Shown: piece by piece, positions 8,386-16,653 of the stretch
How positions within the stretch are numbered: position 1 is the stretch's first letter
Layout of the letters: every line of letters begins with the position of its first letter
NCBI RefSeq assembly: GCF_008642315.1
Contig: NZ_CP029192.1
Span: forward strand, 8,494,001 to 8,558,000
DNA length: 64,000 bases
Direction of reading: 5' to 3'
Source: Streptomyces venezuelae
Lineage (GTDB): Bacteria > Actinomycetota > Actinomycetes > Streptomycetales > Streptomycetaceae
The notes under the pieces: generated by a model
What the model was told of the DNA's origin: nothing
The model's input: the letters and a program-made list of their open reading frames with translations, nothing else
The model's database searches: none
Position numbers and translations under genes: made by a program

Positions 8386-9075
8386 ATGGGGGAGGTTCGC
8401 ACGGAGACGGACGGACGGCTGGACGACGAGGCCGACGGCCGGGCGGAGGACGCGTCCCCGGCGACCGACACCCCCCGGGACACCGCCAGCCCTCGCGAGC
8501 GGCCCGAGCACGTTGCGTCCGTCGGGCGCCGGGACGCCGAGGCGAGCAAGGGGGCCATCATCCGTGCTGCCCGGTACCTGCTCGCCCGGCACGCGCACGG
8601 GGACATCACCCTCAAGGCCGTGGCCGACCGGGCCGGCGTCAGCGCCCCGTTGATCCTGAAGTACTTCGGGAACAAGGACGCCCTGTTCGGTCAGGTCATG
8701 TCGTTCGAGGCCGACGCCGACACGTTCCTCGACGCCCCCGTCGACGACCTCGCCCGCCACATGGTCCGGCACCTGCTCACCGGCCAGGCCGAGCGCGGCG
8801 CCGATCCGATCCTGCGCATCGTCTTCGCCCCGCTCCACGGAGAGCAGGGCGACATCCTGCGCGCCAACTTCCGCGCACAGGTGGCCCAGCGGCTGAGCGA
8901 GCGGCTGTCGGGGCCGGACGCGGGGCTGCGGGCCGAGCTCGCCGTGGGCATGCTGCTCGGCCTCGGCGTGATGTACGGCATCGCCCGGGGCCCGCACCTG
9001 CGTGCCACGGAGATCGACGAGATCACCGACCGGTACGCACCCGGGGTGCAGGCGCTGCTGACTCCTCCTCGCTGA
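8386..9075 (+). CDS. TetR family transcriptional regulator
   Basis: 229 residues. A long charged N-terminal extension (about 50 residues, rich in Glu/Asp/Arg) precedes the TetR DNA-binding domain GAIIRAARYLLARHAHGDITLKAVADRAGVSAPLILKYFGNKDALF. The ligand domain follows. The start at 8386 is 2 bases after the MFS stop, with GGAAGGAAG upstream. It is co-transcribed with the MFS gene and likely represses it through the two GGTGAAT dyads. The gene end overlaps the end of the convergent EamA gene by 53 bases. Confidence 0.88.
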   Translation: MGEVRTETDGRLDDEADGRAEDASPATDTPRDTASPRERPEHVASVGRRDAEASKGAIIRAARYLLARHAHGDITLKAVADRAGVSAPLILKYFGNKDALFGQVMSFEADADTFLDAPVDDLARHMVRHLLTGQAERGADPILRIVFAPLHGEQGDILRANFRAQVAQRLSERLSGPDAGLRAELAVGMLLGLGVMYGIARGPHLRATEIDEITDRYAPGVQALLTPPR

Positions 9076-10024
9076 GCCCCCTCCCCGGGGAGGGGGTCGG
9101 AGCGGCGTGCGGCGCCGAGTTCCGCGCTTCCCGTCCCGCTTCCTGTCCCGCGCGGGCTGCCCGTCCCCCTCGCCGTACGACCACCACCGCCGCGAGCCCG
9201 ACCGCCAGTCCCGCCACGGTCTGCGGCCCGAAGGGCTCGCCGAACATCAGCGCGCCCCACAGTGCGGTCACGGGCGCCATGAGGAACATCAGCGTGTTGA
9301 CCTGCGTGACCCCGGAGCGCCGCAGGATGAGCCAGTACAGGCCGTACCCGCCGAACGTAGAGAGCGCGACCAGCCACGCGATCGCACCCCAGAACGACGC
9401 CTCGGCCGGCGGCGTCGCGGCGCCGGACGCCAGCGCGAGGCCCGTGAAGACGACGGCGCTGGTGGCGCAGTGGACGGTCATGGCCACCGAAGGGGCGACC
9501 GGGCGGGGCGCACGCCGGTCGAGGAACGTCGCCGCCACCAGCGAGAGCATGCCGAGGAACGGTACGAGATAGGCCCAGGCAGGGGTGGCGCCGCCCTGCG
9601 AGAAGTCGGCGGCGGTGACGATGACGACCCCGGCCACACCGAGGCCGAGACCGGTCCACTGCGTGCGCGAGACGTACTGCCCGAGCAGCGGTCCGGCGAG
9701 GGCGCCCGCGACCAGGGGCTGGGTGCCGTCGATCAGGGCGGTCGTACCGCTGGAGACGCCGAGTTGGATCGCCAGGTACACGGTGAGGAGATAGCCGCTC
9801 TGCGACAGCGCGCCGACGGCCGCCTGCCGTCCGACGTCGCACGCCGTCAGGCCACGCCACGCCGCTCGGGACAGCAGCAGGGCGGCCAGCCCCAGGACAA
9901 CGGCCAACGGCAGGAAGCGCCACATCAGCACCGTCACGGCGGACGCGCTGCCCGCGCCCAGCTTGGCGCCGATGAACCCGGAGCTCCAGGTCAGCACGAA
10001 GGCGGTCGACAGCAGGAAGTTCAT
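9023..10024 (-). CDS. EamA/DMT-family transporter
   Basis: 333 residues from the ATG at 10024 (MNFLLSTAFVLTWSSGFIGA). This is the two-repeat EamA fold with about ten membrane segments. Each repeat starts with the characteristic W-x-S-x-F or related motif, and the second repeat contains VMTVHCATSAVVFTGLALA. The C-terminal 35 residues are a disordered Arg/Pro/Ser tail that overlaps the convergent tetR end. It is divergent from a second tetR across a compact region with three operator-like repeats, so control by that TetR is likely. The family exports metabolites or amino acids. Confidence 0.84.
   Translation of the reverse strand: MNFLLSTAFVLTWSSGFIGAKLGAGSASAVTVLMWRFLPLAVVLGLAALLLSRAAWRGLTACDVGRQAAVGALSQSGYLLTVYLAIQLGVSSGTTALIDGTQPLVAGALAGPLLGQYVSRTQWTGLGLGVAGVVIVTAADFSQGGATPAWAYLVPFLGMLSLVAATFLDRRAPRPVAPSVAMTVHCATSAVVFTGLALASGAATPPAEASFWGAIAWLVALSTFGGYGLYWLILRRSGVTQVNTLMFLMAPVTALWGALMFGEPFGPQTVAGLAVGLAAVVVVRRGGRAARAGQEAGREARNSAPHAAPTPSPGRGLSEEESAAPAPRVRTGR
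9077..9096. terminator. perfect 20-bp GC palindrome after tetR
   Basis: CCCCCTCCCC followed directly by GGGGAGGGGG starts 2 bases after the tetR stop. It lies inside the coding end of the convergent EamA gene. It has no T tail. It could act as a bidirectional pause or terminator, or simply encode the Ser/Pro/Gly-rich tail of EamA. Confidence 0.3.
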
Positions 10025-10080
10025 GGGGTTCTCCCGTCCCGGGCCTCCGATGCGGCACGGCAGCCCGTCGTGGGTGAGTA

Positions 10081-10149
10081 AACCAATCTGTCTACCTCTC
10101 CGATGGAGTATACAGATCGGTATAGGCGCCAGGTATACCGGTCGGTCTA
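10081..10149. promoter_or_regulatory. three operator-like repeats between EamA and tetR
   Basis: Related imperfect dyads occur at about 10081-10096 (AACCAATCTGTCTACC), 10109-10124 (TATACAGATCGGTATA) and 10134-10149 (TATACCGGTCGGTCTA). They share the half-site TATACCGRTC / GAYCTGTATA. The last one ends 2 bases before the tetR ATG. The array fits cooperative TetR binding over two divergent promoters. Confidence 0.6.
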
Positions 10150-10151
10150 CC

Positions 10152-10823
10152 ATGGGGTGCATGGGTGACCACACGCCGAATACCGAAGACGGCGCCGCCG
10201 CCGCGGCGCCGCACCGCATCGTCATGACGCCGGCTGCCCGCCGCGCCCTCGGTGCCGCCGGGCGCCTCTTCTACGAGCGCGGCATCCATGCCGTCGGCGT
10301 GGACCTGATCGCCGTCGAGGCCGGGGTCACGAAGAAGACCCTCTACGACCGCTTCGGCTCGAAGGAGCAGATCGTCGTGGAGTACCTGGCCGACCGCGAC
10401 GAACGCTGGCGGGCCTTCCTCGCCCCGTACGTCGAGGCCGCGGAGACGCCCCGTGCCCGGATTCTCGCCGTCTTCGACGCCCTGCGCGGCTGGGCCGAGG
10501 GGGTCGACGGGGTCGAGGGGCATCTGGCCAAGGGGTGCAGCATGGTCAACGCGCACGCCGAGATCAGTGACCCCGCCCACCCCGCGTACTCGATCATCGC
10601 CGGTCAGAAGGCCTGGATGCTCGGGCTGTTCACCGACCTCGCCGGGGGTGTCGCGTCGTCCGGGGCGGCGGCCGCGCGGCTCGGGCGCACGCTCATGCTG
10701 CTGCACGAGGGTGCGCTCGTCGCCCATGGCCTGCGCGTGTTCCCGGGCGCCATCGATCAGGCGCGCGGTGACGCCGAGGCGCTGCTGGACGCCGCTGCGG
10801 CGCGGGCGTCCGGGCATCGTTGA
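10152..10823 (+). CDS. TetR family transcriptional regulator
   Basis: 223 residues from the ATG at 10152 (a second in-frame ATG is at 10161). The HTH is visible in ALGAAGRLFYERGIHAVGVDLIAVEAGVTKKTLYDRFGSKEQIV. The ligand domain contains KGCSMVNAHAEI, similar to the TetR_C subgroup with a conserved GC motif near residue 120. It is divergent from the EamA exporter. With three operator-like dyads in between, it is inferred to repress both genes. Confidence 0.88.
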   Translation: MGCMGDHTPNTEDGAAAAAPHRIVMTPAARRALGAAGRLFYERGIHAVGVDLIAVEAGVTKKTLYDRFGSKEQIVVEYLADRDERWRAFLAPYVEAAETPRARILAVFDALRGWAEGVDGVEGHLAKGCSMVNAHAEISDPAHPAYSIIAGQKAWMLGLFTDLAGGVASSGAAAARLGRTLMLLHEGALVAHGLRVFPGAIDQARGDAEALLDAAAARASGHR

Positions 10824-11028
10824 CAAGTCTTTGCCCGTGGCCGGAATGATTCCTTCCGGCGGCACTCCCCATGGGGGAGGCCCCGGTGTGGGGCGGGGTG
10901 GAGGCTCGCACTGACACGAGTCACGGCTCTGCTGCCGGTAAAGCGCGGCCGAAATCGCCGGGGTGAGTGAAGTGTGCCGCCCGCAGGGGGCGTTGACCGT
11001 ACGCAAACGCAGGAGCACGCTGCACGCA

Positions 11029-11047
11029 TAGGTGCTAGTTACACCTA
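11029..11047. promoter_or_regulatory. inverted repeat before asnB
   Basis: TAGGTG-N7-CACCTA, with perfect 6-bp arms, lies 23 bases before the asnB start. It may be an operator or part of the core promoter. No neighbouring regulator is an obvious partner. The rest of 10824-11070 shows no gene. Confidence 0.3.
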
Positions 11048-11070
11048 GTTGGCGAGCGGAAGGAAAGCGC

Positions 11071-12912
11071 ATGTGCGGCATCACCGGCTGGGTCTCCTTC
11101 GACCGTGATCTGACGGCCGAGTCCACCACCCTGGACGCCATGACGGAGACGATGTCGTGCCGCGGCCCCGACGACCGCGGCACCTGGACCCACGGTCCCG
11201 CCGGACTCGGACACCGACGGCTCGCGATCATCGACCTGCCCGGCGGACGCCAGCCCATGGCCGTCGAGACACCGCAGGGCGCCGTCGCGCTCGTCTACTC
11301 CGGCGAGACGTACAACTTCACCGAGCTCCGCCGCGAACTGGCGGGACGCGGCCACCGTTTCACCACCGAGTCCGACACCGAGGTCGTCCTGCGCGGCTAT
11401 CTCGAATGGGGCGAGGCCCTCGCCGAGCGGCTCAACGGCATGTACGCCTTCGCGATCTGGGACGCCCGGCACGACAAGCTCGTCATGATCCGCGACCGCA
11501 TGGGCATCAAGCCCTTCTATTACTACGAGACGGCCGACGGCGTCCTGTTCGGTTCCGAGCCCAAGGCGATCCTCGCCAACCCGCTCGCCCGGCGCCGGGT
11601 CGCCCTGGACGGGCTCCGGGAAGTGTTCGCCCTGGTCAAGACGCCCGGTCACGCCGTGTGGGACGGCATGAGCGAGGTCGAGCCCGGCACCGTCGTCACG
11701 GTGGACCGCTCCGGTCTGCGCCGCCACGTGTACTGGTCCCTGGAGACACGCCCGCACACCGACGACCGCGACGCCACCGTCGCGAAGGTCCGCGGGCTCC
11801 TCGACGACATCGTGCGCCGTCAGCTCGTCTCGGACGTGCCGCGCTGCACGCTGCTCTCCGGCGGCCTCGACTCCTCGGCGATGACGGCGATCGCCGCCCG
11901 CCAACTGGCCGAGGCGGGCGAGACGGTCCGCAGTTTCGCCGTCGACTTCGTCGGTCAGGCCGACAACTTCGTCGCCGACGAACTGCGCGGCACCCCCGAC
12001 ACCCCCTACGTCCACGACGTCGCCAAGTCGGCCGGCACCGATCACCGCGACATCGTCCTGGACTCCCACGCCCTCGCCGACCCGGACGTGCGCGCCGAGA
12101 TGATCCGCGCGCGGGACATCCCCATGGGCTTCGGCGACATGGACGCCTCCCTCTACCTCCTCTTCCGCGCCATCCGCGAGCACTCCACGGTGGCGCTGTC
12201 CGGGGAGTCCGCGGACGAGGTCTTCGGCGGCTACCTGCAGTTCTTCGACGAGACGGCGCGCACGGCCGACACCTTCCCCTGGCTGGTCCGGTTCGCCGAC
12301 CACTTCGGGGACGACGCCGGCATCCTGCGCCCCGACCTGACCGCCGCGCTCGATCTGCCCGCCTTCGTCAAGGAGAGCTACGCGGGAGCCGTCACCGGCA
12401 TCCGCCGCCTGGAGGGCGAGAGCGACTTCGAGTTCCGGATGCGGAAGATCTCGTATCTGCACCTGACCCGGTTCGTCCGCGTCCTGCTCGACCGCAAGGA
12501 CCGCGCCAGCATGGCCGTCGGCCTGGAGGTGCGCGTGCCGTTCTGCGACCACCGGCTCGTGGAGTACGTCTACAACGCGCCCTGGGCGCTGAAGTCCTTC
12601 GACGGCAGGGAGAAGAGCCTGCTGCGCGAGGCGACCGCCGACGTGCTGCCGCGGTCGGTGTACGACCGGGTGAAGAGCCCGTACCCCTCCACGCAGGACC
12701 CGAAGTACGCCGTCGCGCTCCAGGGGCACGTCAAGGATCTGCTCGCGCGGCCCGGGCACCCCGTCTTCGACCTGGTGGACCGGGAGCAGGCCGCGCGGGC
12801 CGCCGGGCGCGAGGCGCCGCAGATCACCCAGGCCTCGCGGCGCGGCCTGGAACGGACGCTCGACCTGGCGCTCTGGCTGGACATGTACCGCCCGGAGATC
12901 GTTCTGACCTGA
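11071..12912 (+). CDS. asnB: asparagine synthetase (glutamine-hydrolysing)
   Basis: 613 residues from the ATG at 11071, which exposes the N-terminal nucleophile Cys2 (MCGITGWVSF) after Met removal. The class II glutaminase domain (residues 1 to about 200) contains GHRRLAIIDLPGGRQPM and the NGMYAFAIWD block. The synthetase domain has the ATP pyrophosphatase loop LLSGGLDSSAM and ALSGESADEVFGGY. It makes asparagine from aspartate, glutamine and ATP. The stop codon sits inside a CTGAC tandem repeat. It could be housekeeping or a dedicated amidotransferase, and no biosynthetic genes adjoin. Confidence 0.9.
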   Translation: MCGITGWVSFDRDLTAESTTLDAMTETMSCRGPDDRGTWTHGPAGLGHRRLAIIDLPGGRQPMAVETPQGAVALVYSGETYNFTELRRELAGRGHRFTTESDTEVVLRGYLEWGEALAERLNGMYAFAIWDARHDKLVMIRDRMGIKPFYYYETADGVLFGSEPKAILANPLARRRVALDGLREVFALVKTPGHAVWDGMSEVEPGTVVTVDRSGLRRHVYWSLETRPHTDDRDATVAKVRGLLDDIVRRQLVSDVPRCTLLSGGLDSSAMTAIAARQLAEAGETVRSFAVDFVGQADNFVADELRGTPDTPYVHDVAKSAGTDHRDIVLDSHALADPDVRAEMIRARDIPMGFGDMDASLYLLFRAIREHSTVALSGESADEVFGGYLQFFDETARTADTFPWLVRFADHFGDDAGILRPDLTAALDLPAFVKESYAGAVTGIRRLEGESDFEFRMRKISYLHLTRFVRVLLDRKDRASMAVGLEVRVPFCDHRLVEYVYNAPWALKSFDGREKSLLREATADVLPRSVYDRVKSPYPSTQDPKYAVALQGHVKDLLARPGHPVFDLVDREQAARAAGREAPQITQASRRGLERTLDLALWLDMYRPEIVLT

Positions 12913-12938
12913 CCTGACCTGACCTGACCTGACCTGAC
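12904..12938. repeat. (CTGAC)7 pentanucleotide repeat over the asnB stop
   Basis: Seven perfect copies of CTGAC run across the last codons and the TGA (12910-12912) of asnB. Because the unit is not a multiple of three, gain or loss of units before the stop would change the reading frame at the C-terminus. The effect is small because a stop recurs quickly in the repeat. Confidence 0.9.
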
Positions 12939-12958
12939 CCGCGCGTCGCTCTCCCCGG

Positions 12959-13243
12959 TCACCGGCCCTGCTGGTCCTCGGTGTCCGCCGAGGCGGCGAG
13001 GGTGTCGAGGAACCGTCGGAGCGCCGGTGTCCCGTCCGGGCCGAGGCCCCGCTGGACGGGCGGGACACAGGCCCCGCGCCGGGTGTCGGACGTCTGGCTC
13101 GGGCCGGACGACTCCTCGGTTCCGACGGTCACCGCGCGGCGGATGAACTCGTCCACCGGCACCCCGAGCCGGTCGGCATGGCGCAGGATCGCTGCGTACT
13201 CGTCGGGCGTGAACAAGACCTGCACAGGCTTGGCACCGTCCAT
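12959..13243 (-). CDS. small ribbon-helix-helix-like protein
   Basis: 94 residues from the ATG at 13243. The N-terminal KPVQVLFTPDEYAAILRHADRLGVPVDEFIRRAV fits the CopG/Arc-type ribbon-helix-helix pattern (beta strand, helix, turn, helix ending in IRRAV). The C-terminal half is polar and probably disordered. No strong ribosome site is seen and no toxin gene adjoins, so it is more likely a stand-alone DNA-binding protein than half of a toxin-antitoxin pair. Function is inferred from the pattern only. Confidence 0.55.
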   Translation of the reverse strand: MDGAKPVQVLFTPDEYAAILRHADRLGVPVDEFIRRAVTVGTEESSGPSQTSDTRRGACVPPVQRGLGPDGTPALRRFLDTLAASADTEDQQGR

Positions 13244-13505
13244 GGACGCATGATGCCGCCCGGGCGTATGTGACGCGCTGAGGTTGGCATATTCGACCTC
13301 GAAGGCGTGAAAACCGGGGAAGACGCACACATGAAGGCGGCGTGAAATGGATGTGACCCCGACCGGACGGGGGAATCGCGGTCGGGGCCACATCATGTTC
13401 AACGATAAACCATGCGGTGGAGTTCCGAGGTGAGGGCCCGATCCGTGTGAGCTGCGGCACTCGGTATGGGTGCCGACGGCGTCCGGACGACCCGCCCTCC
13501 GTCCC

Positions 13506-14261
13506 TCACCGGACGAGCATGATGATCGAAGCCGTGGTTCCCACGACCACGATGAAGGTGCGCATCGCCAGCGGCGGCAGCCTGCGCCCGTAGCGCGCGC
13601 CCACCAGGCCGCCCACCGTCGAACCGGCGGCGATCAGCCCGGCCGCCGTCCAGTCGACGTCCGCGACCACGATGAAGACGACGGCGGCGACGCCGTTGAC
13701 GATCGACGCGAGCACGTTCTTCGCGGCATTCAGCCGTTGCAGGTCGTCCAGGAGGAACGTGCCGAACAGGGCCATGAGCAGCACCCCCTGTGCCGCCCCG
13801 AAGTAGCCGCCGTAGACGCCGGTGGCGAGGACTCCGCACCACATCGGGATGCCGCCGTCCGTCTTGCCGCCGTCCTCGCGGTTCCGGAGCCTGCGGACGA
13901 GCCACGGCTGGAGCAGCACCAGGAGGCAGGCGCTCAGGATGAGCGCGGGGACCACCGCCTGGAAGGCGTCGTCGGGGAGCTCCAGGAGGAGCAGCGCGCC
14001 GATCAGGCCCCCGATGAGCGAGGCCGTGCCGAACCGCACCAGTCGCCTGAACTGGCCCTTCATCTCCCGGCGGTAGCCGTACGCGGCGCTCAGGGTGCCC
14101 GGCACGAGGCCGAGGTTGTTCGACACGTTGGCGAGCACCGGCGGGAAGCCGAAGGCCAGCAGCGTGGGGAAGGTGATGAGGGTGCCGGACCCGACCACCG
14201 CGTTGAGCCCGCCGGCCGCGATACCGGCGGCCCCTACGGCCAGCATTTCGAGCGCTTCCAC
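13506..14261 (-). CDS. TSUP family membrane exporter (TauE/SafE)
   Basis: 251 residues. The two homologous halves of the TSUP family are clear: GIAAGGLNAVVGSGTLITFPTLL near the N-terminus and TGVYGGYFGAAQGVLLMALF in the second half, with about eight hydrophobic segments. The GTG start at 14261 follows AAAGGTGAC. The family moves sulfite, sulfonates or other organic anions across the membrane. It is divergent from a LysR regulator 220 bases away, which probably controls it. Confidence 0.86.
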   Translation of the reverse strand: MEALEMLAVGAAGIAAGGLNAVVGSGTLITFPTLLAFGFPPVLANVSNNLGLVPGTLSAAYGYRREMKGQFRRLVRFGTASLIGGLIGALLLLELPDDAFQAVVPALILSACLLVLLQPWLVRRLRNREDGGKTDGGIPMWCGVLATGVYGGYFGAAQGVLLMALFGTFLLDDLQRLNAAKNVLASIVNGVAAVVFIVVADVDWTAAGLIAAGSTVGGLVGARYGRRLPPLAMRTFIVVVGTTASIIMLVR

Positions 14262-14270
14262 GCGTCACCT

Positions 14271-14297
14271 TTCCCGAAGTTCCCGAAGTTCCCGAAC
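14271..14297. repeat. three tandem copies of a 9-bp unit
   Basis: TTCCCGAAG, TTCCCGAAG and TTCCCGAAC follow each other directly upstream of the TSUP start, in its 5' leader or promoter. A weaker fourth copy follows after a gap. Confidence 0.8.
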
Positions 14298-14452
14298 TTC
14301 CGCACGTCCCGAAGCCCGGTGTTGCCGTTGTTCCACATGCTTTCGACGCGTGGCCGTGGCCCCCGGGTCGACGCCCGTCGCCGGGTCGCCGCCCGGGCCT
14401 TCATCGATCTTGGTGCACGGTCAAAACCCCAGTCAATCCTCGGGTTTCCTTG

Positions 14453-14469
14453 TATCCCCCCAAGGGATA
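14453..14469. promoter_or_regulatory. probable LysR autoregulatory site
   Basis: TATCCC-N5-GGGATA is a perfect 6-bp dyad of 17 bases with the T-N11-type spacing of LysR boxes. It ends 12 bases before the GTG start of the LysR gene, in the divergent region shared with the TSUP gene. Confidence 0.5.
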
Positions 14470-14481
14470 ACTTCATCCGCT

Positions 14482-15414
14482 GTGACCCTCGACGACCTTC
14501 GGATCTTCATCGCCGTGTGCCGCGCGGGCAGCCTCAGTGCCGTCGCCCGTGAGCTGTCCTGTACGCAGTCCGCCGTGAGCCAGCACGTCAAACGCCTGGA
14601 GCGGGAGCTCGGTGTGAGTCTTCTCGAGCGGCGGGCGCGGGGTGTCGTGCCCACCTCGGCCGGGCGGACCCTGCGGGCCGCCGCCTCGGACGGGATCGGC
14701 GGCATCGATCTCGCCGTGCGCCGCCTCAGGGAGCAGGTGCGCGGTGAGGGCGGGACGGTGCGGATCACCACCGGGGCCACCTCCGTGCGGCACTTCATGG
14801 CCGAGGCCGTCGTCGACTTCCGGGACCGCTACCCGCGCGTCGGCCTGGAGTTCCGGACCACGAGCTCCAGCCGCGGCTGTTTCGACGCGCTCGCCGCCGA
14901 CGACCTCGACCTCGCGTGGATCACCGTCGGGGAGCCCGTGCGCGGCATCGAGCAGCGGCCCGCCGTGGAACTGCCCTGGGTCCTCGCCGTACGCGCCGAC
15001 GACCCGCTCGCCGGGCGGCCGCGCGTCGAGCCCGCCGAACTGGCCGAGGGCCAGCTGATCACGCCACCGAACGGGTCGACATCCCGTGCCCGCCTCGATG
15101 CGCGGCTCGGCGAGCTGGACGTGGCGCTGCGGACGGTCACCAGCGTCGCCGACTGGGACACCGCCGTCCTCCTCGCGGAGCTGGGGCTCGGCCGGGCCGT
15201 CGTGCCGCTGCTGCCGGGCTGGCGTGCGTGCGGGCCTCCGGGCCTGCGTCTCGTGCCGGTGCCGGAGCTGCCGCCGCTGCCGGTGGGGTGGGCGGTGCGC
15301 CGATGGGACGCGCTGAGCCCGCTGGCGCGTGCCTTCGCCGACACCGTCGCCGACCACTGCGCACCGCCCGGGCAGGTGCCGGTTCAGGGCGCCAGTCTGG
15401 CGGCGCGTGTCTGA
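14482..15414 (+). CDS. LysR family transcriptional regulator
   Basis: 310 residues from the GTG at 14482, so that the protein starts at the canonical LysR N-terminus TLDDLRIFIAVCRAGSLSAVARELSCTQSAVSQHVKRLERELGVSLLERR. The substrate-binding domain follows from about residue 90 (GGTVRITTGATSVRHFMAEA). It is divergent from the TSUP exporter, with a dyad just before its own start, and is therefore probably an autorepressor and an effector-dependent switch for the exporter. The 3' end overlaps the end of the convergent sigma factor gene by 31 bases. Confidence 0.88.
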   Translation: MTLDDLRIFIAVCRAGSLSAVARELSCTQSAVSQHVKRLERELGVSLLERRARGVVPTSAGRTLRAAASDGIGGIDLAVRRLREQVRGEGGTVRITTGATSVRHFMAEAVVDFRDRYPRVGLEFRTTSSSRGCFDALAADDLDLAWITVGEPVRGIEQRPAVELPWVLAVRADDPLAGRPRVEPAELAEGQLITPPNGSTSRARLDARLGELDVALRTVTSVADWDTAVLLAELGLGRAVVPLLPGWRACGPPGLRLVPVPELPPLPVGWAVRRWDALSPLARAFADTVADHCAPPGQVPVQGASLAARV

Positions 15415-16616
15415 AGGTAGTGGGCCTCGGGGTGGCTGAGGGTGCCACGGGCCGCCGACCGGTAGGCGGCCCGGGCGCCTTCGGCGTCTCCGGCCCTCTC
15501 CAGAAGGTGGGCGCGGACGGCCTCGAGACGGTAGTGGCCCCTCAACGCGTCCTCGAACGACTTCAGTTCCTGGAGGCCGGCCCGCGGCCCGTGGACCATC
15601 GCGTAGGCGACGGCACGGCCCAGCTCGGCCATGGGCTCGGGGGCGAGGCGTACGAGAACGTCGTACAGGGCGAGGATCTGCGGCCAGTCGGTGGCGTCCG
15701 CGTCGGCCGCCTCGTCGTGCAGGGCAGCGATGGCCGCCTGCAACTGGTAGGCCCCGGGCGGCCCTTGGCCCAGAGCCTCCACGACCAGTGCCGTGCCCTC
15801 GGCGATCGCCCGCCGGTCCCAGAGAGCGCGGTCCTGCTCTTCGAGGGGGATCAGTTCGCCGTGCGGCCCGGTCCGCGCGGCGCTGCGCGCCTCGGTGAGC
15901 AGCATCAGCGCCAGCAGGCCCGTCACCGGTCCCTCGCGGGGCAGGAGGCGGCGTACCGAACGCGTGAGACGGATCGCCTCGCGGGCGAGGTCCGCTCGGT
16001 GCAGGGCGTCGCCGGAGGTGGCCGTATAGCCCTCGTTGAAGATCAGGTAGAGGACCTGGAGGACGACGGCGAGCCGCGCGTCGCGGTCCGCGGGGCCGGG
16101 CTGCCGGAAGGGCGCCCCCTTGATCTTCGCCTTCGCGCGGCTGATCCGCTGCGCCATGGTCGCCTCCGGCACCAGGTGCGCGCGGGCGATCTCGGCCGTG
16201 GTCAGGCCGCCGACGGCGCGCAGTGTCAGGGCGACCTGGGCCGCGGCAGTCAGCTCGGGACGACAGCACAGGAACAGCAGCGTGAGGGTGTCGTCGTCCG
16301 CGGGGGCGCGGCTCTCACCAGGCGGGGGAGCGGTGAACGCGTCCCGCGGGGTCAGCCGCGCCGCGTCCTCCTCGCGCCGCCGCCGTGCGTCGTCGGCGCG
16401 CAGCTGGTCCATGAGGCGCCGCGAGGCGACCTTGATCAGCCAGCCGCGTGGATTCTCCGGCACGCCCTGGTCGGGCCACTGCCGCGCGGCCGCGAGGAGC
16501 GCTTCCTGTACGGCGTCCTCGGCGGCGCCGAAGTGCCCGTACCGGCGGACGAGCGCGCCGAGGACCTGCGGCGCGTGCAGGCGCAGCAGGTCCTCGGTCC
16601 CGGTCGTGGGTCTCAC
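15384..16616 (-). CDS. ECF42-type RNA polymerase sigma factor
   Basis: 410 residues from a GTG at 16616, about twice the length of a minimal ECF sigma. Region 2 is at the N-terminus (VRRYGHFGAAEDAVQEALLAA, NPRGWLIKVASRRLMDQLR). Region 4 follows (ALTLRAVGGLTTAEIARAHLVPEATMAQRISRAKAKI). A 230-residue C-terminal extension of helical repeat type begins near VVLQVLYLIFNEGYTAT. This architecture, plus a DGPF-protein gene directly upstream, is the hallmark of group ECF42, in which the extension substitutes for an anti-sigma factor. Its target promoters are unknown. Confidence 0.87.
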   Translation of the reverse strand: MRPTTGTEDLLRLHAPQVLGALVRRYGHFGAAEDAVQEALLAAARQWPDQGVPENPRGWLIKVASRRLMDQLRADDARRRREEDAARLTPRDAFTAPPPGESRAPADDDTLTLLFLCCRPELTAAAQVALTLRAVGGLTTAEIARAHLVPEATMAQRISRAKAKIKGAPFRQPGPADRDARLAVVLQVLYLIFNEGYTATSGDALHRADLAREAIRLTRSVRRLLPREGPVTGLLALMLLTEARSAARTGPHGELIPLEEQDRALWDRRAIAEGTALVVEALGQGPPGAYQLQAAIAALHDEAADADATDWPQILALYDVLVRLAPEPMAELGRAVAYAMVHGPRAGLQELKSFEDALRGHYRLEAVRAHLLERAGDAEGARAAYRSAARGTLSHPEAHYLQTRAARLAP

Positions 16617-16653
16617 GGCGCGCTCGTACGTCTCACGGCGTGCCCGGTGCGTC

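Noticed and set aside
12904..12938. CTGAC array as a possible CRISPR or integration site
   Set aside because: The unit is only 5 bp with no spacers, no cas genes, no integrase and no tRNA. It is a simple microsatellite.
11035..13068. A 677-codon minus-strand frame opposite asnB
   Set aside because: Antisense to a protein with all asparagine synthetase motifs. It contains a repeat-derived RSGQVRSGQ run from the CTGAC array.
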